This document shows, piece after piece, positions 50,467 to 59,027 of a DNA stretch of 64,000 nt. The stretch covers positions 1,178,001-1,242,000 of the forward strand of contig OZ248539.1 in NCBI GenBank assembly GCA_965234685.1, in the 5' to 3' direction. The stretch comes from Fimbriimonas planktonicus. Its GTDB lineage: Bacteria; Armatimonadota; Fimbriimonadia; Fimbriimonadales; Fimbriimonadaceae. The translations under genes and the position numbers were made by a program. The notes under the pieces are model-generated. The model did no database searches and was not told where the DNA came from. It saw nothing but the letters and a program-made list of their open reading frames with translations. How positions within the stretch are numbered: the first letter of the stretch is position 1; each line of letters opens with the position of its first letter.

Positions 50467-50559
50467 TAGATCACGCGACCTCCGTTGGTGAGCGCGAACG
50501 TCTTACACTATAGCAAAGGTTTTCCGAGTCTCCTTCAGAATTCTTCCGAACCGCGTGAA

Positions 50560-52323
50560 TTACCAGTCTTCATGCGTCGATTCGGCTTCCTGAGGCGGAA
50601 TTGGCTTGAGTTTCTTGAGTTGCTCAAGATACTTTTGCCGTTCCTCATCGCTATCAAGAAGAGGACGGGCGGCGGTCGTTTTCTGGAGCGTGGCCTTTTC
50701 TCGAAGTTTAACGATCGACTCCGTGATGTAGTCCTCTTTCAGCATGTCGCCGCGAAGGTCTTCTTCGATGTCGGCAAGAATTGATCGCAACCGCTCCGGT
50801 TCAAGATTTCCCAGCCATTGACTCACCTCACCGTTTGGTGCAGCGGTTGGAAACGTGAGTGCAATTGCAGCGGAAAGCTCTTTCCCGAGCGAAGTGACGA
50901 ACAAGTCTCCGTGCCTTGAGAACATCCACCCTTCTTTCCGGAATTTACTGCTAAGAAATGCCCGAAATACCACGACCTCGGCCGATTCCAGGTCCTTCAC
51001 GGTCGTCCTGGCCCGGGTGATCGACCGAGCCGCCTGTAGAGTCGCCTCAGGATCAAATGCCCGAGCTCGACGGATGTTCCCCACAGTCCGTTTGAGCGCC
51101 TTCTGCGCTTGGATCGGATCCGTTAGGCCGGGATACTTTGGGGCAAGGCGAACCAATTGCCGATCGAGCTCCAACTCGTTCGGAGCGTCAGCAAGGATCT
51201 CCAGAGCTTCCTGCCAAAAACTCTCATCCGCCGGATCCACTTTCTCTTCGAGCCGACGAATCTTGAAGTCAATCGGTGGCAAACCTTTCGCCACCGCCTC
51301 AGCAACTGCTCCCGGTCCCTTTTGGCGGAGCAGCGAATCGGGGTCATCCCCCTTTGGAAGCAAAGAAACCCGCACTCGAAGGCCTTCCGCCTGCATCACC
51401 GCAATCGCTCGATCAGCCGCCTTCTGCCCAGCTTCGTCACTATCGTAGAGAATCGTAACTTCTTCTGCCCAGCGCTTCAGCAACTTTGCTTGCTCCTCGG
51501 TCGCCGAGGTGCCAAGTGAAGCCACCGCTTGCGTGACCCCTGCCGCGTGGCAAGCGATGACATCCAGATAGCCCTCAACCAGGACAGCCCGCTTTAACTT
51601 GCCAATCGAGTCCCGCGCTTCGCTGAAGCCGTAGAGCACTCGGCTCTTCCGATACAGCGGCGTGTCTCCGCTGTTGATGTACTTCGGCATACCGGTGCCA
51701 AGCACGCGTCCTCCAAAGCCAACCGTCGCCCCGCGCTCATCCTTGATAGGAAACATCAGTCGGCCGCGAAACTTGTCGAAGAATCCGCCCGATGGGTCGG
51801 TGTCTACCAAGAATAAGTCTTTACAGTCCTGAAGAGAAAATCCCAGCTTCTTGAGGTGATTGGCGAGGGCTTCGCCAACCTCCGGGGCATAGCCGATTCC
51901 CCACTTCGTCAGCGTCTCAGAATCCAGCCCACGCCGCTCGCAATATTCTCTGGCGGTTGAACTTTTCGAGAGTTGTTCTTGGAAGAACGCTAGCGCCGCC
52001 GCCATTGGCTCAGCGTAAGACTTGGACTTTTCCCCGCCCTCGCGGCTCTTGAGGGTGACTCCCGCCTCTTTCGCTAGAATTCGAAGTGCTTCAACAAAAT
52101 CGACGTTCTGCCGATTCATGACCCAGTTGAAGATATCTCCCGTCGCTCCGCAAGACCAGCATTTATAACGTCCGGTGGAGGGCGAAACCGTCATCGACGG
52201 ATTCTTGTCGGGATGGAATGGGCAGAGCCCTTGAAAATTCTTGCCGACCTTCTTGAGGGGCATCTCAGATGAAATAAGCGAGACGATATCGACTCTTTGT
52301 CGAATCTCGTCTCGCTCATCCAT
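50560..52323 (-). CDS. dnaG: DNA primase
   Basis: 587 residues. The N-terminal zinc finger has C34, H37, C55 and C58 (LCPFHPDKNPS, KCWSCGATG). The RNA-polymerase core (FPIKDERGATVGFGGRVLG) and the Toprim domain (VLVEGYLDVIACHAAGV; LYDSDEAGQKAADRAI with its acidic metal residues) follow, then a helicase-binding C-terminal region. It synthesises replication primers. It is followed by rpoD 93 bases later on the same strand. Confidence 0.97.
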   Translation of the reverse strand: MDERDEIRQRVDIVSLISSEMPLKKVGKNFQGLCPFHPDKNPSMTVSPSTGRYKCWSCGATGDIFNWVMNRQNVDFVEALRILAKEAGVTLKSREGGEKSKSYAEPMAAALAFFQEQLSKSSTAREYCERRGLDSETLTKWGIGYAPEVGEALANHLKKLGFSLQDCKDLFLVDTDPSGGFFDKFRGRLMFPIKDERGATVGFGGRVLGTGMPKYINSGDTPLYRKSRVLYGFSEARDSIGKLKRAVLVEGYLDVIACHAAGVTQAVASLGTSATEEQAKLLKRWAEEVTILYDSDEAGQKAADRAIAVMQAEGLRVRVSLLPKGDDPDSLLRQKGPGAVAEAVAKGLPPIDFKIRRLEEKVDPADESFWQEALEILADAPNELELDRQLVRLAPKYPGLTDPIQAQKALKRTVGNIRRARAFDPEATLQAARSITRARTTVKDLESAEVVVFRAFLSSKFRKEGWMFSRHGDLFVTSLGKELSAAIALTFPTAAPNGEVSQWLGNLEPERLRSILADIEEDLRGDMLKEDYITESIVKLREKATLQKTTAARPLLDSDEERQKYLEQLKKLKPIPPQEAESTHEDW

Positions 52324-52365
52324 GCTATCAGCCTACTTCAGGGTCGATGCCCTGCGCAGGTTGAC

Positions 52366-53247
52366 TTACGACTTTCCGGCCGCAACCACGACGCCAACGA
52401 CGACCTGTGGTTTCTTTGGTGCAAGCCGAGCGAATCGGAATGCAACCTTGCCTCGAGTGAGGTACTTCACGAACATGTTGTCACCGGCAATTTCGTAACC
52501 GTCTGGATTCGCATACTTGCCGACAACTGTCTTGAAGTTTGCGCCAAAAGTAACGCCGTTTCGGGTCTTGACCATGGGATCCTTCAACCCGATGGCTTCG
52601 ATCTGGACAACTCGACCGAGTCGGTCGATGATGAACGCATACTTCGAGGACTTCTTGTTGTAGACCCATCGAGTAAACGTCACTCGCGTTCCGGCTCCTG
52701 CAGCCGGAGGAGCACCCGCTGCGCCACCGCCAGCTGGAGGTGCGCCTGCACCCGGTCGTCCGCCGCCAGGGCCACCGACTCCCGGAGGAGGCCCGCCGCC
52801 ATTGGGAACGCCTGGAGGCGGACCACCAGGACCAAACGGGCTAGAGCCACCGCTTTGGCGGCCACCCGGGGCAAACTGTCGTAGATCGTCTTCGGACGAA
52901 AGAGGTGGCATAAAGTCAGCAAGCTGTCCGCCTGCTGCTCCGCCTCCACCTGCCGCACGGCCACCGCCGCCAGCACCGGCTGCACCGGGTCTTCCGGCAG
53001 GTGCGCCAGGAGCACCAGCTCCACCGCCACCACCGCCGAACTGGGCGCCGCCACCGAGGGTCACCGGTAGGATTTCATCCGGTGTACCAAACTTCTGCAA
53101 TACGCGAGTGCTTTTGTCAAACAGGTTGATTCCTAACAACCCTGTCTCCGCACGCTGCGCGAGTGCACTCGCAGCAAGCGGAACCATTGCAAGCACCGTT
53201 AGCGTTTTTTGAACAATCCTCGTCTTCAAAGGGAATTCGTCCTCCAT
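52366..53247 (-). CDS. Exported Gly/Ala/Pro-rich protein of unknown function
   Basis: 293 residues. A signal peptide is clear (about 10-32, ending SALAQ), though the true start may be a few codons in. Residues about 65-190 are low complexity, dominated by Gly with Ala, Pro and a few Gln. The last 100 residues are structured (TRVTFTRWVYNKKSSKYAFI, IDRLGRVVQIEAIGL, TVVGKYANPDGYEI) and before the low-complexity block FDKSTRVLQKFGTPDEIL resembles a bacterial lipoprotein-like BamE/SmpA beta fold. The function is unknown. It is divergent from trxA and similar in style to the insert in the protein at 17638-19521. Confidence 0.7.
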   Translation of the reverse strand: MEDEFPLKTRIVQKTLTVLAMVPLAASALAQRAETGLLGINLFDKSTRVLQKFGTPDEILPVTLGGGAQFGGGGGGAGAPGAPAGRPGAAGAGGGGRAAGGGGAAGGQLADFMPPLSSEDDLRQFAPGGRQSGGSSPFGPGGPPPGVPNGGGPPPGVGGPGGGRPGAGAPPAGGGAAGAPPAAGAGTRVTFTRWVYNKKSSKYAFIIDRLGRVVQIEAIGLKDPMVKTRNGVTFGANFKTVVGKYANPDGYEIAGDNMFVKYLTRGKVAFRFARLAPKKPQVVVGVVVAAGKS

Positions 53248-53293
53248 TGTGGGCGAGACATCCTGCCTGCCCTTACGCTAGTAATTGACGTAC

Positions 53294-53322
53294 CTAGGAC
53301 CCGGATTCGTAACAGGTCCTAG
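53294..53322. repeat. Inverted repeat CTAGGACC ... GGTCCTAG upstream of trxA
   Basis: An 8-bp perfect inverted repeat with a 13-base spacer lies in the 130-base divergent region between trxA and the Gly-rich protein gene. No T-tract follows on either strand, so a regulator-binding site is more likely than a terminator. Confidence 0.4.
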
Positions 53323-53378
53323 AAAGGAACCTCAGGTATACACCCGGTATTAGTTCAGTTAAGGAAACTGACAATCTC

Positions 53379-53702
53379 ATGGCAGCCAATTTAGAAATCA
53401 GCAGCTCGCAGTTCGAAGCCGAAGTCATCAACTCGGAACTTCCCGTCCTCATCGACTTCTGGGCACCTTGGTGCGGCCCTTGCCGAGCCATCGCGCCTTC
53501 GGTCGAAGCCCTCGCCGAGGAATTCGCCGGAAAGGCCAAGGTCTTCAAGATCGACGTCGACAAGGAACCAGACCTCGCCTCCAAGTACGGCGTGATGAGC
53601 ATCCCAGCTCTCCATGTCTTCAAGGGCGGACGAGAAGTCAACAAGGCCGTCGGTGCCTTGCCAAAGGATCAGATCAAAGCTCTGATCGAATCCGCACTCT
53701 AA
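53379..53702 (+). CDS. trxA: Thioredoxin
   Basis: 107 residues with the active site FWAPWCGPCRA (C32, C35), D26 buried, and the cis-Pro loop MSIPALHVFKGG. It is a cytosolic disulfide reductase for ribonucleotide reductase, peroxiredoxins and similar clients. AAGGA is 13 bases before the ATG. A terminator follows, so it is transcribed alone unless read-through reaches murJ. Confidence 0.97.
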   Translation: MAANLEISSSQFEAEVINSELPVLIDFWAPWCGPCRAIAPSVEALAEEFAGKAKVFKIDVDKEPDLASKYGVMSIPALHVFKGGREVNKAVGALPKDQIKALIESAL

Positions 53703-53719
53703 ACGAGTCCAGCGTTCAG

Positions 53720-53758
53720 AAGGGCCCGATTCCGCAAGGATCGGGCCCTTTTCGGTTT
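53720..53758 (+). terminator. Terminator after trxA
   Basis: An 11-bp perfect stem (AAGGGCCCGAT arm) with a 9-base loop followed by TTCGGTTTAA, 17 bases past the stop. Confidence 0.82.
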
Positions 53759-53767
53759 AATTGACCT

Positions 53768-55366
53768 GTGAGTTCCGAACCCAAACCGGCCGATGTTGGC
53801 ACCAGCGTGGCCAAAGCCGGCGGAATCATGGTCATCTCGCTCTTCCTGAGCCGAGTCCTCGGCATGGTCCGAGAGATGGTCATGACCGGAAAGTTCGGTT
53901 CCGGCAGTCAAACCGACGCCTACAATCTAGCGTTCTCTCTGCCTGACCTGCTCTTCTTTCTCATCGCCGGCGGAGCACTGAGTTCGGCATTCATCCCGGT
54001 CTTCACCGAGTACTACCAAACGGAACGCGAAGACGAGGCTTGGCATGTGTTCAGCGTGGTCGCCACCGTGATGTCGATCGTCGTCCTGACCTTCATCACG
54101 ATCGCTTGGATTCTCGCCGAGCCCATCACTCACCTTCTTGCGCCCTCGGCAACGGGGCAGAAGTTCAACGACATCGTGCTGATGAGCCGAATCGTGTTGC
54201 CAACTCAGTACGCGTTCTTCATCGGCGGCCTGATGTTTGGCACTCTTTATGCACGGCGAGTTTTTGCCATTCCGGGCCTTGGGCCGAACGTTTACAACAT
54301 CGGGATACTTTTCGGCGCCCTCGTGCTGTCCAGCTTCACCGATCCACCCATCGCTGGCATGTCCTGGGGCGCGCTCGGCGGAGCGATGATCGGCAACCTG
54401 GTCATTCCATTCCTCACCATGCGCAAGCTGGGGTCGAAGTTCTCCTTCTCACTCGATGTACGCCATCCGGGCGTCGTTAAGGTCTTCAAGTTGATGCTGC
54501 CGGTCGTGCTTGGGCTCTCACTTCCCGGCGTTTACGATCTGATCTCCCGTTATTACGGGCAGATGTATTCCGACGGGTTGGTCACCAACCTCAAACTCGG
54601 CAATGTCCTGATGCAAGCGCCCCTTGCGGTGTTCGGCCAATCGCTCGCACTGGCTGCCTTCCCGGTGCTCTCCCAACACTTCGCCCGTGGCGAAACCGGA
54701 CTCTACCAGTCCCAGATGAACGCAACCATCCGCCAGGTGCTCTTCATCTCGATCCCGATCTCCGCGCTCATGTTCGCCGCGCCCGAGCCGATCGTCGTGG
54801 CGATCTTCCAGCACGGCGCATTCACGGTCGAGAGCTCCCGGATCGTTTCAGACTTACTCCGCCTTCTGAGCCTTGGCATTTGGGCCTGGTGCCTGCATCC
54901 GGTTCTCATGCGTGGATTCTTTGCCGCGCAGCATTCTACAACCCCAATCGTTATCGGCACGATCACTACGGGCGTGTTCTTCATTCTCATCAACCTCGGA
55001 CGGCAGACCTCGCTCAGCTATCTGGCGATTCCACTCGCGTCCTCACTTTCTGGACTGTTCTTGGTGGCGGCTCTGCTGATCGCTCTGCATTGGCGCATGG
55101 GCGGCGTTGACTTTGCCGGAATCCTTTCCACAATGGGTAAGGCCCTCCTCGGTTCGATCGTGTTCGTTGGTGTTACATACGGCTTGCTCCAAGTTCCATA
55201 TCTGCAGTCGATTCAGACCAACAAACTTGGCGCCGTGCTGATCCTGCTGCTGGTTTGTCTTCCCGGGTTCTCACTTTACGTCGTCATCGCTCGCGCGCTG
55301 AAGATGCCCGAAACCGCCGCGCTTGACCGGACCTTTGACAAAATCCGTAGCCGGGTTGGCCGCTGA
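53768..55366 (+). CDS. murJ: Lipid II flippase MurJ
   Basis: 532 residues from a GTG at 53768. About 14 transmembrane segments are present. SLFLSRVLGMVREMVMTGKF (the conserved SRxxGxxR region) and GSGSQTDAYNLAFSLPDLLF (DAF-like block) near the start, and GAFTVESSRIVSDLL in the second half, are characteristic. It moves lipid II across the cytoplasmic membrane for peptidoglycan synthesis. It starts just after the trxA terminator and is followed 20 bases later by the thiolase gene. Confidence 0.93.
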   Translation: MSSEPKPADVGTSVAKAGGIMVISLFLSRVLGMVREMVMTGKFGSGSQTDAYNLAFSLPDLLFFLIAGGALSSAFIPVFTEYYQTEREDEAWHVFSVVATVMSIVVLTFITIAWILAEPITHLLAPSATGQKFNDIVLMSRIVLPTQYAFFIGGLMFGTLYARRVFAIPGLGPNVYNIGILFGALVLSSFTDPPIAGMSWGALGGAMIGNLVIPFLTMRKLGSKFSFSLDVRHPGVVKVFKLMLPVVLGLSLPGVYDLISRYYGQMYSDGLVTNLKLGNVLMQAPLAVFGQSLALAAFPVLSQHFARGETGLYQSQMNATIRQVLFISIPISALMFAAPEPIVVAIFQHGAFTVESSRIVSDLLRLLSLGIWAWCLHPVLMRGFFAAQHSTTPIVIGTITTGVFFILINLGRQTSLSYLAIPLASSLSGLFLVAALLIALHWRMGGVDFAGILSTMGKALLGSIVFVGVTYGLLQVPYLQSIQTNKLGAVLILLLVCLPGFSLYVVIARALKMPETAALDRTFDKIRSRVGR

Positions 55367-55386
55367 CCGGCTGGTATCTTGATGCC

Positions 55387-56568
55387 ATGGACAACGTGGT
55401 CATCGTTTCTGGCGCCCGCACCGCAATCGGCGCATTTCAAGGCAGTCTTAGTAGCAAATCCGCCCCTGCGCTAGGTTCGGTCGCCATTCGTGAAGCAATC
55501 TCACGGGCTGGAATCGATGCCGCGGAGATCAGCGAAGTCCTCATGGGCAACGTCCTCAGCGGCGGACTCGGGCAAGCACCGGCCCGACAGGCTGCGCTTG
55601 GCGCGGACCTTCCAAACTCCGTCCCTTGCACCACGGTCAACAAGGTTTGCGGCTCGGGCATGAAAACGGTCATGATGGCCGCCCAGTCCCTCCGCGCCGG
55701 AGACGCCAGCATCGTCGTTGCCGGCGGAATGGAGAGCATGTCCAACGCGCCCTATGCCCTCGAGAAAGCCCGAACGGGTTACCGAATGGGTAACGGCACG
55801 CTGCTCGACCTAATGATCCACGACGGACTCTGGGACCCGTATAACAACTGCCACATGGGCAACTGCGGCGATTCCACCGCGAGCGAGTTCAACATCTCAC
55901 GAGAAGAACTTGATGCCTTCTCCGCAGAGAGCTATCGCCGTGCCTCATCCGCCCAAGCCGAAGGACGATTTGAGCGCGAAATCGCACCGATTCTGATTCC
56001 GCAACGAAAAGGTGACCCAGTTCAAGTCAACCAAGACGAAGAACCCGGCAAAGGGGATCCGGCAAAGCTTCCTTCCCTGCGAGCCGCGTTCAGCAAAGAC
56101 GGTGTCACGACCGCCGGCAACGCAAGCTCGCTTAATGACGGCGGCTGCGCTCTCGTGCTCATGCTCGAATCCGAAGCCCACAAGCGCGGCCTTCAGCCGC
56201 TCGCTCGTGTAATCGCGCAGGCGCAATTCGCTCAAGCTCCCGAACGGTTCACCAGCGCACCAACCGGCGCTATCCAAGCTGTTCTTGCCAAGGCACAACT
56301 AAGCGTCTCCGATGTCGACATCTTTGAAGTCAATGAAGCTTTCGCCGTCGTGGCCATGCTCGTCGCCCAACAGGCCGAGATTCCGCACGAGAAGCTGAAC
56401 GTCAACGGCGGTGCCGTTGCCCTAGGCCACCCGATTGGAATGACAGGTGCGCGACTCATTCTGACGGCCGCATACGAACTCCAAGCGCGAGAAGCCCGGT
56501 ACGCCGTTTGCTCGCCGTGCATCGGCGGCGGTGAAGCGACGGCGGTACTTCTAGAACGCGTCAGCTAA
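55387..56568 (+). CDS. Acetyl-CoA C-acetyltransferase (thiolase)
   Basis: 393 residues. The nucleophilic Cys88 lies in VNKVCGSGMK, FEVNEAFAVVAM and NGGAVALGHPIGMTGARL follow, and CIGGGEATAVLLE carries the second Cys. It condenses or cleaves acetoacetyl-CoA. Size and motifs fit the biosynthetic (PhaA/AtoB) or degradative type; which is not decidable here. Residues after CIGGG are EA instead of the usual MG. It is convergent with queG, overlapping eight bases. Confidence 0.92.
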   Translation: MDNVVIVSGARTAIGAFQGSLSSKSAPALGSVAIREAISRAGIDAAEISEVLMGNVLSGGLGQAPARQAALGADLPNSVPCTTVNKVCGSGMKTVMMAAQSLRAGDASIVVAGGMESMSNAPYALEKARTGYRMGNGTLLDLMIHDGLWDPYNNCHMGNCGDSTASEFNISREELDAFSAESYRRASSAQAEGRFEREIAPILIPQRKGDPVQVNQDEEPGKGDPAKLPSLRAAFSKDGVTTAGNASSLNDGGCALVLMLESEAHKRGLQPLARVIAQAQFAQAPERFTSAPTGAIQAVLAKAQLSVSDVDIFEVNEAFAVVAMLVAQQAEIPHEKLNVNGGAVALGHPIGMTGARLILTAAYELQAREARYAVCSPCIGGGEATAVLLERVS

Positions 56569-57514
56569 CTTCAGACTGATTCTTCAAGTTCAGCTTCACG
56601 TTGCGAATCAGACCTTCGAATCCGGCTCGGCGAATCGCTGAGCCGGCAAACCGTTCATCCCAATCTTCCCGGCTCATGGTCGCGAGTTGCACCAAGCTGG
56701 GATACTCACGAGCCGCAAAGTCGGGTTCTGTCGTGACCTGCCCCCGGTCTGGTTGTCGCGGACCGGGGTGATTGAATGGACAAACGTCCTGACAAACGTC
56801 ACAACCGAAGCTCCAGTCACCCACGCCCTTCGCGAGTTCAGGGACTATATCCCCTCGATGCTCAATCGTGAGATAACTCACGCATCGATTTGAATTAATG
56901 AACCACCTTCCGTTCCCAAACTGAATCGCTCCGGTCGGACAAGCCTCGATGCACGCGCGGCAAGTCCCGCAGCCGCCTAACGCCGGTTGATCGCGCTGAA
57001 TGTCTAGCGACGTGAGAATGAGGGCAATGAAGAATAAGCTGCCCCGCTTACTATCGATGAGGCACGTGTTCTTCCCAAACCAACCAAGGCCCGCGAGGTG
57101 GGCGTACTCACGTTCAAAAATCGGCGCGCTGTCGATGCAGCCTCGAAACTCGGCCCCCGGAAATTCCTGTTCCCACCGGGCAATCAGCCGGTTCACCTTC
57201 CCACGAATGACCTTGTGATAGTCCCGGCCTCGAGCGTATTGCGCGACGCGAAAGTCGTTGGGCTCTCCGGGAGGCTGTCGATAGTTGAGGGTCAGAGCGA
57301 TGACCGACTGCGCGGACTCCAACAATCGACGAAGATCAGAACGCAACTCGACCGAGTTCGGCAGATATTCCATCCCCGCGTGGTTGCCGTCAGCAATCCA
57401 TTGCTTGTAGAACTCCAATCCCGCTGGCGGCTCAACCGCGCAGATACCAGCCGTCGTAAACCCCGCCGACAGCGCAGCGGATTTAAACGGGCCAGAATCC
57501 AGGAACTCGCTCAC
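56561..57514 (-). CDS. queG: Epoxyqueuosine reductase
   Basis: 317 residues. The cobalamin/substrate-binding half includes VAQYARGRDYHKVIRGKVNR, DSAPIFEREYAHLAGLGWFG and KNTCLI. Two 4Fe-4S clusters follow: CGTCRACIEACPTGAI and CDVCQDVCPFN. QueG performs the last step of queuosine synthesis in tRNA. It starts within the end of rsmA (32-base overlap), so the pair is probably co-transcribed. Confidence 0.94.
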   Translation of the reverse strand: MSEFLDSGPFKSAALSAGFTTAGICAVEPPAGLEFYKQWIADGNHAGMEYLPNSVELRSDLRRLLESAQSVIALTLNYRQPPGEPNDFRVAQYARGRDYHKVIRGKVNRLIARWEQEFPGAEFRGCIDSAPIFEREYAHLAGLGWFGKNTCLIDSKRGSLFFIALILTSLDIQRDQPALGGCGTCRACIEACPTGAIQFGNGRWFINSNRCVSYLTIEHRGDIVPELAKGVGDWSFGCDVCQDVCPFNHPGPRQPDRGQVTTEPDFAAREYPSLVQLATMSREDWDERFAGSAIRRAGFEGLIRNVKLNLKNQSEVS

Positions 57515-58301
57515 AGATCAATTTTAGGAGACGCCACCATTCTTCGTTGGTCAATTCTTGTGGACGCGCCCGCGGGGAAATCTCCAGCTCAACCAACCAA
57601 TCGGCAATCTCGGCCTTAGATTTTCGCAATCCGGTCGCCAGGTTGTTCTCCAGGGTTTTCCGACGCTGCGCAAATCCGATGTTCAGCGCCTTTCCTAGCC
57701 CCTTTCTGTCCGACTGGGAGACTGAGTGGGGAGTGAAGCGCAAAACCACGCTATCGACCTTTGGAGGGGGGAAAAAGGCGTCTGGCGGCACGTCGGCTAC
57801 GCGGGAAATCTCAAAACCGCATTGCATCGCCACCGAAAGCCCGCCGCGCTCGCTCCCACCAGCAGGGGAAAGGATGCGATCCCCGACTTCCCTTTGCATC
57901 ATGAGCACGGCCCGATCAAGTTCTCCCGCCAATTCTTCAATCCGGCCGAGTAACGGACCCGTGATGTAGTACGGCATGTTCGAAACGATCACCAACGGCT
58001 TGGGCAGCGCGGAAACAAGCTCGGGAAGGTTCAGCTTCAGGGCATCGCCCCAAGTCACCGGAACGCGCGGCGCACACACGGAAAGCGGTTTTGCCATCCG
58101 CTCATCGAGTTCGACGGCGTGAACATGTTCGAAAGCATCCGACAATGGACGCGTCAAAACGCCCGGACCAGGGCCAATTTCGAGGATCGATCCGGCGCCA
58201 GCGCAAGCGTCCAAGATGGCGGACACTGCAGGCCCGGAGATCAAAAAGTGTTGCCCAAAGCTTTTATCTGCTTTGAGCTGGTGCCGCTTGAGAAACGGCA
58301 C
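57483..58301 (-). CDS. rsmA: 16S rRNA dimethyladenosine transferase
   Basis: 272 residues. KSFGQHFLISG, ILEIGPGPGVLTRPLSD (SAM-binding motif I), HAVELDERM and the catalytic SNMPYYITGPLL (motif IV) are diagnostic of KsgA/RsmA; FFPPPKVDSVVLRF follows. It dimethylates A1518/A1519 in the 16S rRNA 3' end. It follows the 3D-domain protein gene by 22 bases, an order reminiscent of yabE-ksgA in Firmicutes. Confidence 0.96.
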   Translation of the reverse strand: MPFLKRHQLKADKSFGQHFLISGPAVSAILDACAGAGSILEIGPGPGVLTRPLSDAFEHVHAVELDERMAKPLSVCAPRVPVTWGDALKLNLPELVSALPKPLVIVSNMPYYITGPLLGRIEELAGELDRAVLMMQREVGDRILSPAGGSERGGLSVAMQCGFEISRVADVPPDAFFPPPKVDSVVLRFTPHSVSQSDRKGLGKALNIGFAQRRKTLENNLATGLRKSKAEIADWLVELEISPRARPQELTNEEWWRLLKLICERVPGFWPV

Positions 58302-58323
58302 CAGTTCGTCAACCGACCATATT

Positions 58324-58953
58324 CTAGGAGGCTGACTTGAGTACGTGGACCGTCACCTTTCTGCGTCCAAAGGAGAAGGCTCGAGCTCGAGAATCGTAAC
58401 AGAGATCGATTTTCTTGCCCTTGATTGCTCCGCCGGTGTCGGAAGCTAGAGCAAAACCATAGCCTTCGATGTAGAGCAGCGAACCGAGCGGAATGATTCT
58501 AGGGTCTACGGCAACGTGACCAAACTTGGCACGATGGCCAAGCTTCGTTCGGCCAGAACCGCCTCTTGGGTTCGGATCGTAGGCACTGGCGCTCATGTTG
58601 ATGACCGACCCGCGTACGAACGAACCACGACTGGTTGGAAAACCAGCTCGACTAATCAAGAATACGGTGTCTTTGGCCGGAGTTTTAGTCTCCGAAACGA
58701 GTTTGTATTCGACGGGTTGGTCGTTGACATAGGTGACAACGAAGTTTCTTTCAATCGAACCTACGGTTCCATCCTGAATCTTGCGGATGGCGCCCGGTCG
58801 GAGCGATCGATCGAATTGATAACGAACGGTGGGTTTGATCTCCGTTCGCCGGACCTCAGTCCTGGTTTTTTCTTCGGACGTTCCAGCAAATGCCATTCCG
58901 GCAAAAGCTAGAAGCCCTATAAGCAAACTCCCTTTCGGTGAGCAGTTGCGCAT
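58324..58953 (-). CDS. Exported G5/3D-domain protein (YabE/Rpf-like)
   Basis: 209 residues from the ATG at 58953 with AGGAGGT five bases upstream. Signal peptide about 1-23. A G5-like domain (about 25-100) is followed by the 3D barrel: SASAYDPNPRGGSG, GHVAVDPRIIPLGSLLYIEG, and FALASDTGGAIKGKKIDLCY, holding the three Asp. 3D proteins often act on peptidoglycan (MltA/Rpf-like). The catalytic Asp set is present, so activity is plausible. It sits directly upstream of rsmA. Confidence 0.9.
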   Translation of the reverse strand: MRNCSPKGSLLIGLLAFAGMAFAGTSEEKTRTEVRRTEIKPTVRYQFDRSLRPGAIRKIQDGTVGSIERNFVVTYVNDQPVEYKLVSETKTPAKDTVFLISRAGFPTSRGSFVRGSVINMSASAYDPNPRGGSGRTKLGHRAKFGHVAVDPRIIPLGSLLYIEGYGFALASDTGGAIKGKKIDLCYDSRARAFSFGRRKVTVHVLKSAS

Positions 58954-59027
58954 TCGGTACCTCCTGCTTGGCTGCAAAGCCTATGGCTAAGCGACGAGTC
59001 ATAGTACCAAACAAATGCCTCAAATGT

